Positions 39,001 through 51,560 of a DNA stretch of 64,000 nucleotides are shown piece by piece (position 1 is the first letter of the stretch; every line of letters begins with the position of its first letter). The translations under genes were made by a program, and so were the position numbers. Below the pieces are notes generated by a model. It ran no database searches. It had not been told where the DNA came from and saw only the letters and a program-made list of their open reading frames with translations. This DNA comes from Phalacrocorax aristotelis (taxonomy: Eukaryota; Chordata; Aves; Suliformes; Phalacrocoracidae): contig NC_134281.1 in NCBI RefSeq assembly GCF_949628215.1, positions 7,388,501-7,452,500 of the forward strand, given 5' to 3'.

Positions 39001-42000
39001 TGGTTCCTGCAGAATGGCTGGCTCCTCTTTTGGTCTGGTTTCCATCACCCAGAAGGCACATTCTGTCACTTTTGGCTTTTCAAAGAGCCTTCCTGCTCAT
39101 CACAAGTCCAATGTGTGGATACTAGCACTTTAGGCTTTCAGGGTTAACGTAGATACAGGTGTCAGAATCTGAATTTCTGGCTGGCCAATAACTGTCCTTC
39201 TAGTACAAAAAGAGGCTTTTGATGCTGTACCTGCGAACTGCCAGCGGTAGAAAACTGCGAGCACTAAAATCTCTGCAGAATTCATAAATTAATTTTGACC
39301 ATCTTCCTGTGTTTCTGAATTTATTTCTCAGAGATGAGCAGGAGGAGAAAAGTTCCCAGCACCTGAAGAGAGTGGCTTTGGAATTCACCCATGCAGGTAG
39401 TTGCACAGCATCGTTCCCAGAGCAGCGGTGACCTCAGGCAGGCACGCTCCTCAGAGGTTGCTACATCTGGCCAGCTCAGAGCAGGAGGCGGCTGAGCCCA
39501 CATCTGTCCTCAGCATACCTCATGGTCACATTGTTCATTTTCATTTTCAGTTTGTTCGTTTTAGCTGGAGAATCAGGAGAGCAGCCTGGTCAGTTTAAGC
39601 CAGCCCATAGGTAGGTTTTTGCAGTGTGGCATAACGAGAACTGCTATACATTTTTCCAGAAGAGACGGTAGTTAATGAAAAATATTTATTGCAGATTAAT
39701 TATTTCACTCTAATAGTGATGCATGTGCCAAAAATATATGCACAGCATGTGAGGTGCTTGTATGACCATAAATATGTGCACGCACAGGCGTGCATGTTAA
39801 CTCTGGTGCTCTTCATTTAGGAAGAAGTTCCCAGCTATTTGGTAAAGCACGGGGACAAGTCCTGAGGGTGAACACAGTTCTGCCCGAGACAAAGTTATAA
39901 CTGAGGTCCTATAACACAAAAAATGTTGAAGCCCAGTTCCTGGCATTTCACATCCTTTTGTATTCCGTGTGCTTCCCGCATCTACGGGACAATTTGTCAC
40001 AGCTGGTTACATCAGCACATCATGTTCAATATTTTTCCAAGGAACGAAATGAGAGATGATCAGAGAAGTTCTGAAATATCCGAAACAGGAAAACTATGAT
40101 CTTAACTGCAGCATTAAGCCTGAGTGTGGCACTAAGCAGAAGTTGGAAGAGCTCTGCTCCAGGGGAAGCATCTGCTGACTTGCTTCTTATGGATGGCCAC
40201 TGCACACTGCTTCGCCACTTTGGTTATTGAGCAGCGTGATATGGTTGTCCCCAGTGTCCCCACTGCATAAGTGAGGTGGTGTGGGCACGGGGCAGGATGG
40301 AGGATGGATGCCCGCCAGCCCTGCCTCAAGCAGATAGGGTAGTGCTGGGCTTGTCATGCTGCCTGTTGCCCCAATCTCAGAGAGCAGGCAGCAGGTTGGG
40401 ATGGGAGTACGCTTGCAGAATAGAAAAATATCCTTTTCCTTTGTCTGGTTTTATACCCCCTCCCCGGTTTGCATGTATCTAAAAAAGAAAGATGTCAGGC
40501 ACAGCACTAACACAGTCATCTGATAGCAGATAGGAGTTGGGGGGGGAGAAAAGTGGGGGAAACAAAACTTTAAACGTTTACAACACAGTATAATATAAAA
40601 ACACAGCTAGAACAAAGTAATCAGCCTGGGGAAAGGAAGGGAGTTCTGCATTTCAGCTGCACAGAAATGCACAAGATTTCTCTGCAAGAAAATACATCTA
40701 TGGTGCTGTCAGCTAATTAATGACACCCAAGTTGAAAGTGATGGGGAAAAGCAGGGAGAATCTGAAAACGTGCTGGAAAGGGCATGCACGTTCAAAAGAA
40801 AAAAAAGTCTGATGTGAAAAGCCAAAGGTCGAGCGGGGACTGAGCAAGCCAAAGGCAACCAAAGGGTTTTTAGTGCAGCGCCCAAGAGCAAGGCAAGGCT
40901 GATCTCTAGCGGCTGCTGTTTGAATGCTCCCACGCCTCTGCTTTTTGGAGACGAGGGGAACCTTGTGGGGTGTCACTCCCAGCACCACGACCCAGAGCAG
41001 AGTGAAAACTTGCCCAGATTATTTTTTTCACTTTTAAGTAACCCACCAGAAAGTATTTTCTCTCGCTAAAACGCCGTTTCTGTAGCAGCACTGCTGTGTG
41101 TCTCTTAGAGCAGAGCAGAGCTCTTTCTCCCATATTGGGCTTCTTAACAAGAACTGTTTGGACAAAAAAGGAAAACATCTTTCTAGAATTTTTAATATTC
41201 TAGTTCAAATGAATTGGGTTCTTTTTTATTCTCTTTTGAATACTTTGAGTTTTTTTACTTCCTCTGTGTTGTCCAATCTTATTCCTCCTATGACTGATGG
41301 AAGGAGAAAAGGTGGAAAAAGGAGAGGTAAAGCCAGACACAAAGCATTTTTCATTTGTTTGAAATAGTTTTCTTCCTAGTTCTAACAAAAGAAAGAAAAA
41401 ATTCTGGCCTTTCATGCATAACATTTGCAGTTATAAAAAAAGACATTATTTCTTTGGAAGGAAAAAAGATGGTTCCTCTCCAATTGGAGAATACAGCTCC
41501 TCACTAAGCAAAGCACAAACTCATGCCATCAGCCAGACAGCAAAGCAGTTCTTCTTCAAATGTGCACCAGTCGATTAGTGTCTGGTTCACGCTGATTTCT
41601 CAGTCAGAGTCTCTGAAAGGGCAATTGGGAAAATCAGATGCCTTTTAGCCACCACTCATAGGAACCAGGAGGAAAGAAGGAATCCGAAACACATTTTAAA
41701 ATAGAAATGGTAAGCACTATGTACTTTGAAGGGCTATGTAATATTGGATTTGTCAGGCAAGTCATGTCCCTCTGGGTTGTGCTGTACCACCTAAAACTGC
41801 TCATTTGTTCTCAAGCTGCAAGACTAATAGTGACGATACTATTGCTTTTTCAGTCACTGTACGTTATTTGTGTTCTACATAACGCTGACATGTCACTGAA
41901 AAAAACCTCACATTCAGAGCATCAGTTATGTGATTATAGACGCTCACATATGCTAAATCTAAGGGCTCTCTTTTATTAGCTGATAAAACACACAACATTG
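33001..42000. other. Intergenic sequence, no gene recognised
   Basis: The stretch contains mixed unique sequence, a 13-A run at 37014-37026, a G-rich patch near 40540-40560 (runs of eight or more G and five G), and CATG/TGCA-rich sequence near 39720-39800. ORFs are all below about 125 aa and unrecognised. No repeats of known families were seen. Confidence 0.65.
33131..33172. repeat. Three tandem copies of a 14-bp unit
   Basis: GTCTATAACTTTGA, GTCTATAACATTGA and GTCTATAACATCAT lie head to tail, with one difference between the first two and two in the last. This is a small minisatellite-like array. Confidence 0.85.
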
Positions 42001-44749
42001 CTGTATATTTCTGTATGTTCCATTAGCAATCATTGCTTAACAACCTTTGCTGATGAACATTGCATATGTCTGGAGAGAAAAGCCTGCAAACTTCAGAAAA
42101 TTATTTCATCCATCACCCTTTTTTTTTCCAGATAAAATATCACTTTTCCTTAATCAAAGGAGAGGTGATTTAGAATACTTTGAGTTGATCTAGCACAGTT
42201 CATTCAAGGGTGCTTTTGTGTATCACATCCTTCTCATCCTGAGCAGTTTTCATTCTGTCCATACAGCAACTAACACCCCATGATCTATTCCCCGGCTGGG
42301 CATCTCACAACAACAGCTAATAGTGTTATCACCAAAACCACAAACACTTCAGGGAAAGACAGAAACACCTAATCAGCAGATGACCGTAATGTACTGGGAA
42401 GAAGCCAAGCTGAGGGATATGGGAATTTATAGAAAGGGAGGGTTTGTTTTTGTCTTTATGTGCCCAACACCAGTCTAATTCTCCTCCCACCAACCGTGCC
42501 ACTAAGATCCACTTTCTTAGGTGAGTACTATCCCTCTGATGTTCCTCACATCTGAAAATCTCAGTAATTAGTATGTCTTAGGGTATCTATCACGCAGTAG
42601 TGGAGCTCGGCCAGGGGTAGCGGCTTGCCCTGTGCTCCTCACTGCCCTCTGTGCTGCCATAGTCAATGTCTGTATTTTGGCTGGAGATAGAGCTGTTCTC
42701 CTCAGATTGTGCTTTCAGCCCAGGGAATCTTTTTCTTTTCTGCTTCTTGCTGAAATCCTTCCTTTTTGGCAAAAGCAGGGCTGTCCCCTGCAGCAATGCC
42801 TCACTAGTGACAAGTGCTTATGGGAAGAAAGAGACCTTACTCCTCAAGAGAGGGATGGCAAGTCCCATCCATCCCTCAGCCAGGGCAGGTCTCAGCCTTT
42901 CCTGATGCCTGTGATGCCTGTGTCCTGAAATTTCCTTAATGTCTATAATGAAATGGTTTACTACAAGGCTTTTTTTGGTTTTAATGTCACTTTGGTGTTA
43001 AAGGGAGGAAGGTGTGCAGGTCTTGAAAAACGTAATAGTTCATGCCATGACTTAGGGATGGGATGGGCAGGGGCATCTGGAGGCTGTTCCAGAAGGGCAC
43101 AGCAAATAGTCATGCTCATGCCAGCATAAATGGGGAGCACAAACCTGTGCAGAGGAAGTGTCCCAGTTTTGGCACCTTTCCTGTAGCTACTTGGAGAGTG
43201 GCTGAGGTTTTGGTGGGGCAGATGCTTTTCCAGGCTTCTGCCATGGGGGCACTGTGAAAAGCAGGTATTCAGGGCTCACACCCCAGCACTTCAAAGCAAT
43301 GCTGAATGCTTTCTGCTGGCTTCAGAGCTGTTTCTTACATTTTGCCGCTGGCAGTCTCTCTCTCTGCTCCAGCAGCCAGCACTGAAAGCCTTTGTTGCCC
43401 TGTGATGAGGAGCTGTGTGACAACCAGCGGGCAATAGAAGTCCTGCAGCAACCCGCTGCCATCTGTGCAGATCCTCTGGCTGATTCATGCCTCTCTCCAG
43501 CAGCATGGGCCTGACATATCCTGCTCTTTCTGGCGTTAAGGAGAAGCCAGTCCACACCTTTGCACTTGGAGGAAGGAGCCTGTAAAAAATGCCTCTTCCT
43601 GAGCCTTGCCGAGGAATCCTCCTCATTTGGCCGTGCTTGCGAAGAGCAGCCCTGGCTACAGAGGCCAAGTGTCCATTGGGTGCGCTCCCCTGCACAGACA
43701 GGCTTAGGGGAATGAAAGAATTGCCCCACTTCCATGCTGTTTGGGGCTCTTCCACAGGAGGAGAGATGTTTCCTGTGCAGGGTTTCTTTCCCTTCTTGCA
43801 GTGCAGACAGGACAGGCTGTGCTTCACCTTGAAAGGGGCACCAAAAGGAGTGGTGGCTCTTCTCTGACCCCTATCCATGTAAGGCTACTGTACTCCCTCA
43901 TTTGGAGGTCACAGTGATGGAAGACACACTTAAAAGCCTTCTTACTTATTTATATACATATTTACATAGCTGCTACAAGGGCATTGAAGTATTCTTTGTT
44001 AAGGGCTTCTGCTTTTCTAGGTTTTCCAGCTCATATTAAAAGCATAATGTCATGACCTGCATTTTAAAGTAGGGTCTCTGGGAAGTGCAGATCATGGTCT
44101 GCAGATAAGTGTATGAGTTCATATCAGCCTGACAGTCCCAGGTGGTGCTTTGCTGCTCTAGGAGCATAGAGACACCGGGAGGGTAGGAGCCGCCAGCCTA
44201 GCTGAGTGTGGGGCTCATGGAGGTGCAGAAAAGCCTCAGATGGTGAAACGATAATGGCTAATGGACAAGGACCCAATGATATCCAAGCAACCCCAGGATG
44301 CTTTTAAGCCCCTAGCAAGCCCTAGAAACAGCCTGCACACATATACATAGGACTCTATCACATGCATATGGTATCTGTTCTCTGTACGCAATATGCACAG
44401 ATAAGTGAGTGCACAGTGCAGAGACACCTGCACATCTGGATGTGCACACCTGTACATTGGCCAGAGTTCTGACTGAATGCCGGGGGCCTGGGCTCATGGC
44501 CTAAAAGGGCACTGGAGTAACAGCCATGAGCTGGTGTAGTTTGTGCCCCTGGTGCTACCTGTAGCTGTCCAGCAGCTTTGTGCCCTTCTGCAAAGCCTCT
44601 TTGAACCTACGCTCACATTTCTGTTCACATTATGCAAAGCATGAGCAGCTCCAGGAGCAAAGGCCTGCTGCTTTCATCAGTGCTTGCAAACTGTGTGTGT
44701 CAGGGGGAAAGCCCTGCTCAGCCTGTGTGCTTGCTGTCATTTCTCACAG

Positions 44750-44898
44750 GTAACGGCTCCTGCTAAATCAGCCCCAAAACATTTCTCCAAACAGTGCTTA
44801 ACTGCCTATATGCTTAGAAGTAAACCACATTTAGCTGCCTTTAATGCTTTTCCATCTCTATTTTTATGCATTAAGATCAATTTCATGAACTTTCCTAG
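44750..44898 (+). other. Candidate orphan exon of 149 nt
   Basis: The unit is preceded by GCTTGCTGTCATTTCTCACAG, written here as a pyrimidine-rich acceptor ending at 44749, and followed by GTAAGATG from 44899. One frame is open across the whole unit (part of an open frame at 44684-44902), but its product resembles no protein I know. It may be chance or an exon of an unannotated transcript. Confidence 0.22.
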
Positions 44899-45417
44899 GT
44901 AAGATGATTGCCATCAGCAGGAAGAATGTAGTAAATTAATTATAGATGTATGTAAAATTACTTTCATTACCACCCTCAGTTCTGGGAGGGAGTCGTGTGA
45001 GCAGGATGACTGATGAAACAGTGTTTTTACATATTCCCCTGGTAATGGATATTTTTACTTGGCTGCCAGTGGTGTTTCTCAGCTTAGAGAAGCTGGAATT
45101 ACACATGTCAGAAAATGGAGGTTCAGCCTAAAATTAACCTCCAAACATTGCCAAACAACTGTGGCTAAGACAGGCTTGCTGGAACACAAGATGTCTATAC
45201 AGGGTCTTCTACTGGCAGCCCCCAATGATGTACAAAGGTGAACTGAGAGAGGGTTCATCCTCTTAACATCAAGCACATCCAAATACAAGGGAGAGGGAGT
45301 CGCTTGCATTTGCGGTGCTGTTTCTACACACTGTCAAAGACATAACAGCCGAGACAAAAGTCAACATGAGTGGAAAGTTATTTTCCATATTCACCTTATA
45401 ACAACCTTGGTGCAGGG

Positions 45418-45514
45418 TATTTTCTAGGGATTAATGACCAGGCCAGTTTAATGGCTCTCTGCTGAACTTCAGGCTATCAACTTTTCACAGCCTATCATTA
45501 ATCCCTGGAAAATA
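45418..45514 (+). repeat. Imperfect inverted repeat with 20-bp arms (possible MITE or hairpin RNA)
   Basis: The left arm 45418-45437 (TATTTTCTAGGGATTAATGA) and right arm 45495-45514 (TCATTAATCCCTGGAAAATA) are reverse complements with a single difference. That difference would be a G-U pair in plus-strand RNA. Three more outward positions also pair or wobble (45415-45417 with 45515-45517). The 57-base middle contains a small secondary palindrome, CTGAACTTCAG. No known element or microRNA is recognised. Confidence 0.6.
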
Positions 45515-45561
45515 TCTAGGTTCATGATAGATATGAGTGAAAAATAATACACAGTGTGAAG
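45491..45561 (+). other. Candidate non-coding exon of 71 nt overlapping the inverted repeat
   Basis: The unit is bounded by CTTTTCACAG (ending 45490) and GTGAAG/GTAAGTAT (donor at 45562). All three plus-strand frames contain stops, so it would be non-coding. It includes the right arm of the inverted repeat at 45495-45514. Confidence 0.2.
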
Positions 45562-48500
45562 GTAAGTATATTGCTAGTGTTTCATCATGTACTGGCCCTA
45601 ATTGCTAACTTCAGATGTACTTCAGAATACAAGTAAATTAGCTAGTTTAGTTACACTGTAATTACAAAGCTGCTTCACTGCACTTCTGTTTATATAGTGT
45701 ATAATTACTATCTTCTCTGGCTGAAAGCTGAAATCATTATATAATTGCCCCTCATGTTTCACACTGGAATGTACTACACAATACTGTATTTTGAAGGATA
45801 TCTGTAACAGATAATGTAAGTCAGAGGACAAATACATACTGGGTAAATGAATTCAGTATATTTCCAGCTACTGCACTCACAATCTTTTTTTTTTGTAAGA
45901 AAAATAAATATAGAGTTTGGCAATGGTTTGCTAACAAAAAGAGAAAAAGATAAACCCAACAGTCAGGCTTTTTTCCAAAATGTTGAGTTTAGCGAGAAGG
46001 ACACCAGCCTTCTGGACATTTGGGATTTTGTAAGCCAATCCATTGATGGAGGTCTCCAAATGGAGGCTTATCTTTGGAGAGGTGATGGTTTCTCCTTGTG
46101 GACCTATGTTTAAATATTGCAATAAAGATGACATGTTTGTAGGCCATGCAGAAGCAGCCCCGCATGGCTGTAGTTTACCCTTGGATCAGTAGGGAGGTTT
46201 TGCTTCTGGTCTTAATTAATCAGCACAGTCATCTTTATTAGATTCTTGGATGAGATATGAGGACTCATTCATCTTCCCCATATCAACCCACTGGCACTGT
46301 TGTCCAACAGACTCTTGACAGGCTTTCTGGAGAACACACCATCTCATGAAGGAGCGTGTGGACTCAAAGATCTTTCTACATAAATACCCACAATCTCAGC
46401 AATAAATTGGCTTTTCGAAGTAACGCTAAGAGATCTTAGAAAAATGAGTCCAAAGGAATAAGAAATAGGAATCATAATACATCATGCCCCAGGTCATGAG
46501 CTGGGAACAGACCTTGTTACATAGATTGTCCTGGATGAAAGAGCAGGGAGAAAAGCCCAGCCATGGAGAGCAAGCTGTGCTGCCGCCTTAGTCCCCGGCT
46601 GTGGGCTGGGTTGGAAGTCAGGGCTGAACAAAGCTCCCTTTTCGCTTCACTTTGTGACTGGCACTTGGCTAGGGCGAACCTGGCACCACCAAAGATGCTT
46701 TGAGGATGCCTTTTGCCACCAGATTTGAGTGACTCACAGTCTTTTAAGACATCGGTCCTTACATCACCAGGGAATGCTGCCCCTGTGCAAGGCTTTAGCT
46801 TGTGGATTTTCCCTCCAATGTGGTGGAGCAAGGCTGGGGCGTGGGTGCATGCATGTGCACGCAAGGTAGGGACTATCTCAGAAGTCTGACGCACATCAGA
46901 GAGATTTCCTTCCCCATGATGCTTCTGCAGGAGCAGGCCTGCTGTGGTTTCAATTAGACTTGTAGAAGTGCCAAAAAAAGCCCTGTAGTCTGCTCGGAGA
47001 ATAATTAGACTAGGCAAGTTTGCTCAACAAGCACTTATTATACATAGTATTAATGGGTAATAGGTAGAGTCTGTGGTTTTTTTCACTTAATAATGCATGG
47101 ATCCTCCTGCATATCCTAAGGATCTCTCTCTGGAATTGTGTTTTGTGATCAGATGGCATAACTAATGGCCAGGGCTGATTACATACTGATTAAAAACTAC
47201 TTAAGAATCTCATCTGTCCGGGAAGGGAATGCCAAGCCCTGCAGTATGAGGGAAGTGTTTGTCCCTATTTCATTTCAGTTGTACCAGCTCGTCTGTCGCT
47301 AGCAGCAGGCACTGAATGACACTGCTTTGCACATCAAAGGAAATCCAGGATACATCAGGAATCCAATGTGTCTGAGTTTAGGCAGAATTAGACCTTGAAG
47401 CAGATGTCTTTGCTGAATGGATGTTTTCTCCTCCTCAGAAGCTGATAGATTTGATCAGGAAAGCATAGAAGCACATTCTTGCTCCCACAGGTGGGAATAT
47501 CTTGATGTGACACATTTTGGTAGGGCATCTTCGCACTGAGCAGACAGAAGTCTAAAAATCTCTGGACAGCCAATGGGAAGCCCGTGTTTCTCTTCCGACA
47601 GATTTAGTCTGATGTGAAAAATGACAAATTCATGGGCTGGGGTGTTAGTAGTGAAAAATGGCCCATTCAGAGATGACCATGGTGTGATGATGGGCAGTAC
47701 CAGCATTTTGAAGTAGATCCAGACTTTGGCTCCTACAGGCAAAGTGCAAGACTCCGTCCTGTGTGTGTTTTGAGGGACAACCCCATCTTTCCCAGCATAA
47801 GATACTTCTTAGCTGCCTTTGTAGCAATAGACATATTTCCTTCTTACCCCTCCTAAAATCTTCTGGGCACCTATGCCTTAGTAGATATGATATAAAACAG
47901 AGCTGCATTCATCTGGCTTAAACTATATTCTGGCCCGCTGGGACTGCCTCTAACCTTTCCCACAGCACTGGGTGGGAAAAAATAATTCAGCTCAGTGCAA
48001 GTTTCTGGTGTGATTTTAATAAGCCTTTGCAGAGAAACAGATTTTGCAGTGCTGGACATGCAGTCTCTGAGGAGAGGGTCCTTTGCAGTGTTCAGTTTAC
48101 AAAAAAATAGCTGACCAGAACAGCCTGGGACACTTATGGCCAAATATCTGTCACTGAGTTACCTGTGATTTCAGAGAAATCAAAATGTAAATGCATCTTT
48201 TGAACACCGGGAGGGACTGTTATATTTAGAGCGTACAATCCTCAGTGTCTGTGCTAGATTCTCCATGAACCGCCCAGTCCAGGCTGCAAGAGGCACGGTG
48301 TTGCTCCTGTGAAGCTTTCCCTGACTGACTCGCACTGTAACAGGTTTCTTAGGCTGTCCAGAAAAAATTGCATCTTGAATTTCTGACTAAAATATTATCT
48401 ACAGCTCTTAAATGACTTGATAATGTTTCAGAAATGTTGGAATAGGGGAAAACATGCTTTTTAAAAGTACAGAAACAGCACGCTATGACAGCCAAGTTCA

Positions 48501-48642
48501 GTGTAAAGTTAGTGTGTCTGAACAAAGTAGTTTAAAAAGATAAAAGAAAAGGAAGTCATTAGAGGAAGTATTTTCAGTCCAAATTCATCAGTAATACTAA
48601 AGTTAAAAAGACATAGAGTATGTTTCAGATAGTAGTAACATA

Positions 48643-48660
48643 CAAACAAACAAATAAATA
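48643..48660. repeat. (AAAC/AAAT)n simple repeat
   Basis: CAAACAAACAAATAAATA precedes a further A-rich stretch to about 48690. Confidence 0.8.
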
Positions 48661-49459
48661 CTAAAAAAAATAAAAATTATTTTAAAATATTGTCCAAATT
48701 TATGCCTTTTCAGAGGGAAGGGACATGTAAATTTTCCCTTGCATAAATATCCTCTCTGTTTGCTTGATGGGCTAAGGGCTTGGGTAGCTCAAGCCATGTG
48801 GGGTTGTTTGTCTAAGCTTCTAAACACCTGCACTATTGAACATGTGGAGATTCACCCTCTGCAGACACACTGAAGATGCAGACGCAAATGTCCCAGCAGG
48901 GTCACACCTTGACAGGTGCTTGGCTCTGCAGGACAACAGGTTATAACTATTTAAAAGCAGCTTATATGATGATGTGTACCGGTGATAGCAGGGTCTTGAC
49001 CGTGCTGACACAGAAGATCCCATTTACCTATATTTGTTCATTTTTTGGGGTGTCAGAATGTAAATGAGCCTCACTCCAAGCACAAACGAAAGCATAGCAA
49101 TACGTTAGCGAGTGCCAAAGCAGACGGCAAATCAAGCCTTTGTTTCTGAGCTGCACTGCCATTATGGGAAGATTTGTTGACAGTTATGAATGTCACTCAT
49201 CAAAACACCCTCACACGGTTCTGATAAGTCTAAACAGTACTATTTTATAGTCAATGTCACTGTCACCGCAGAGGGCACAGAAGTCATCTTTTAAATTCAT
49301 TCCTCAATGTAATCTGAATGCACCTGTATTGTCTACTAGGCATTTTCTGAACGCAGCCAAATAAATTTGGTGTCAGCTGCCACAGGAACTGTCCTTCTGA
49401 ATAATCTCTTGTGTTGTCTAAAATGATTGCATATTTCAAACATATAGGTTGGCACTTCA

Positions 49460-49486
49460 TTTTTTTTTGTTTGTTTGCTTGTTTGT
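49460..49486. repeat. T-run followed by (TTTG)n
   Basis: A run of nine T leads into TTTG/CTTG tetranucleotides. Confidence 0.85.
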
Positions 49487-50938
49487 AACACAGTTACTAC
49501 CAAGTTACCTCTACTCATTTGTGATTCCAGACTTCTCTGGTCTCCTCATCTGTTTTGCACTTTCTGGACATGGTTCATCCTTTTTATTAAAAGGAGGCCA
49601 ATTATATTTTGCTCAGTTGCTGCCCATATTGCCAGTGAACATCCTTCCCCTTTGCAGCCATGAGCTACTCCGTGTGCCGAATGTGGAGGACTGCCCAGAG
49701 CAGCATCAATACACACCAGTGATGGTTACAAGACTGAAAACTGCAGCCTCCTGTGCTCACTTAACAAGGCAGCCCGGTTTTACACTCTGTTCCGTAAGTG
49801 CTGGGTGCTGACAACCTCTTGGCTACCACCCCACTGAAGAAGGTTTTCATTAACAGTATAAAATAGAAAGCACTAAAGCTCTTCTTTTCGATGAGCTCGA
49901 ATCTCCAGATGACCTTGCAGAGCTGTGTCCCCCAGCCTTGCTCGTCAGCCCTACTCTCAGGCAGTCTGTATCGCCCCTTTCCCAGGCCAAGACAATGCTA
50001 TGGGCGGCAAAGGAGCATCTGGCACAATGTGTGATGGCAGAAAATGTCTGCTTCTAGTGGTGTGGCACTCCACAGTCACTGCTTTATCATTCTGTTAAAG
50101 GAGATAGGAATTGGTATAAATTTTGCCACTTCAGAGTAAGCATTGAAATATTTTAATTCCTCCTCCATGCCTTTACCTTTGTAAAGCTAAATATAGGGAG
50201 GGGAAAAGTGAGAGGAACTATAAATAAGAAATTAAATAAGTAAGGAAAGAAATAAGAAATCTAAATCCAATCTGTGGCACTTGTCACACCACCCCATCAA
50301 ACTCCACTCGTGCCTCACCAGCAGGATGTGGCTGCAGGGAGTGTTGTGTTGCTGCCCAGACTGTTGGCTTCTTTTGTTGTTGTTAGGCATGATGGTTCAG
50401 CATCAAAATCAGGCTCTTGTAGAAGTTCAAGCAACCCTGGAAACAATGGGCAGTTACTTCTAATAAGATCACAAGCTAATGAAATATAAACGACGTCTAA
50501 TAATTGCACTCCAGTGAGAGTGTTAGCAATCATCCTTTCATGTCTGATATCCCAAACGTGCCCCGTGTGCCTGGTACATACATTTATAGTACGACACTCA
50601 CACCTCTTCACTTTCCTACACAGGTGCTTTCTAGACTTAAGCATTTGTGTAAATATGAATATTGCGTTCAATTTACCACATAAATCGCTACATTAGACAC
50701 ACAGGCAGTTCTACTCCTTCATAAGAGCCCTTTTAATGGATATTTCATATTGCAGCAGTCATATTTAATAACTTAAAATGTTCTTAGGAAAGTTTTAGAG
50801 TTTTCCAAGCCTGGATTACAGCTTGAGCCTGCAAAGCGTTGAATTCACAGCATTTGATTCAGTGAAGCGTTTCTAGGGCTATTCATGCTTAAAAGTACAG
50901 AATTATTCCGCATTGCTTTCCTGCATTCACTAGTGAGA

Positions 50939-51560
50939 TGTTGTGGTTTGAACCCACCGTGGGGACAGGAGGCCAGGTAACAGGGAAGAGGCAGGCCACC
51001 TACTACGGACAACCAGCCATAGTCACAAAAATTGTGTTAAAATAGCCTGACTTCCTGCGTGATAGAAATAGTGCTGTAATCCATAACGTATCTGTTTCTA
51101 AGGCAGGAGGATTGAGTAGGTTAAATGAAGTAGCTGCTTAATGTTAGAAGACTTCTGAAGCCATAGAGAACTACTTATCTAATGTAGCATTTTTGGCCCT
51201 TGGCGACAGGTTAACAAAGGTGTAGCTTTTCCAGAAGGTTGTCATAGATAGCTGGAAAAAAAAAGCGTTTTTATTGAAAATGTTGCCTGTATTAACAAAG
51301 TTTTATGACCTAAGAAGCTTGCTTTGGTTTTCTGCTAGACAAAAAGCCTTAGCATCAGCTCCTGCAGTAAGGACAGCTAAAGCACTGGGTCGTTCTAGAA
51401 TTAATTGATAGTAACTGGTGGGAAGGTATGAAAATCATCTTGTCGGATCCTTGCCAGGGCATTCTCAGCTGCTTTCAGATGCATTATGGGCCCACGAAAC
51501 TGAAAATGTCAAAGAAACCATGTGGCAAGGAGTAAAAGGCTAAGCCCAAGAGTTATACTA
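50939..51560 (+). repeat. Possible degenerate LTR (low confidence)
   Basis: TGTTGTGGTTTGAACCCACC resembles the start of avian ERVL-type LTRs (TGTTGTGGTTTAACCCC). No matching CA end, target duplication, internal region or partner LTR could be identified, so the right boundary is arbitrary. It may be chance. Confidence 0.18.

Larger units (their letters stand above)
42001..50938. other. Intergenic sequence, no gene recognised
   Basis: The stretch includes the two longest unexplained ORFs outside the transporter, both on the minus strand: 195 aa at 43291-43878 and 166 aa at 46517-47017. Both lie in GC-richer sequence, lack recognisable motifs, and are of a length expected by chance in 64 kb. 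The inverted repeat and exon-like units of 44.7-45.6 kb also lie here. Confidence 0.6.

Noticed and set aside
40540-40560. G-rich run considered as a G-quadruplex
   Set aside because: Only two separate G runs are present, so the usual four-tract pattern requires splitting one long run. The evidence is weak.
43291-43878. 195-aa open reading frame on the minus strand
   Set aside because: It has no domain, no conserved motif and no plausible splice context. In 64 kb of two-strand sequence with local GC enrichment, one frame of this length is expected by chance.
46517-47017. 166-aa open reading frame on the minus strand
   Set aside because: Composition and motif content look random, no family is recognised, and the length is within chance expectation.
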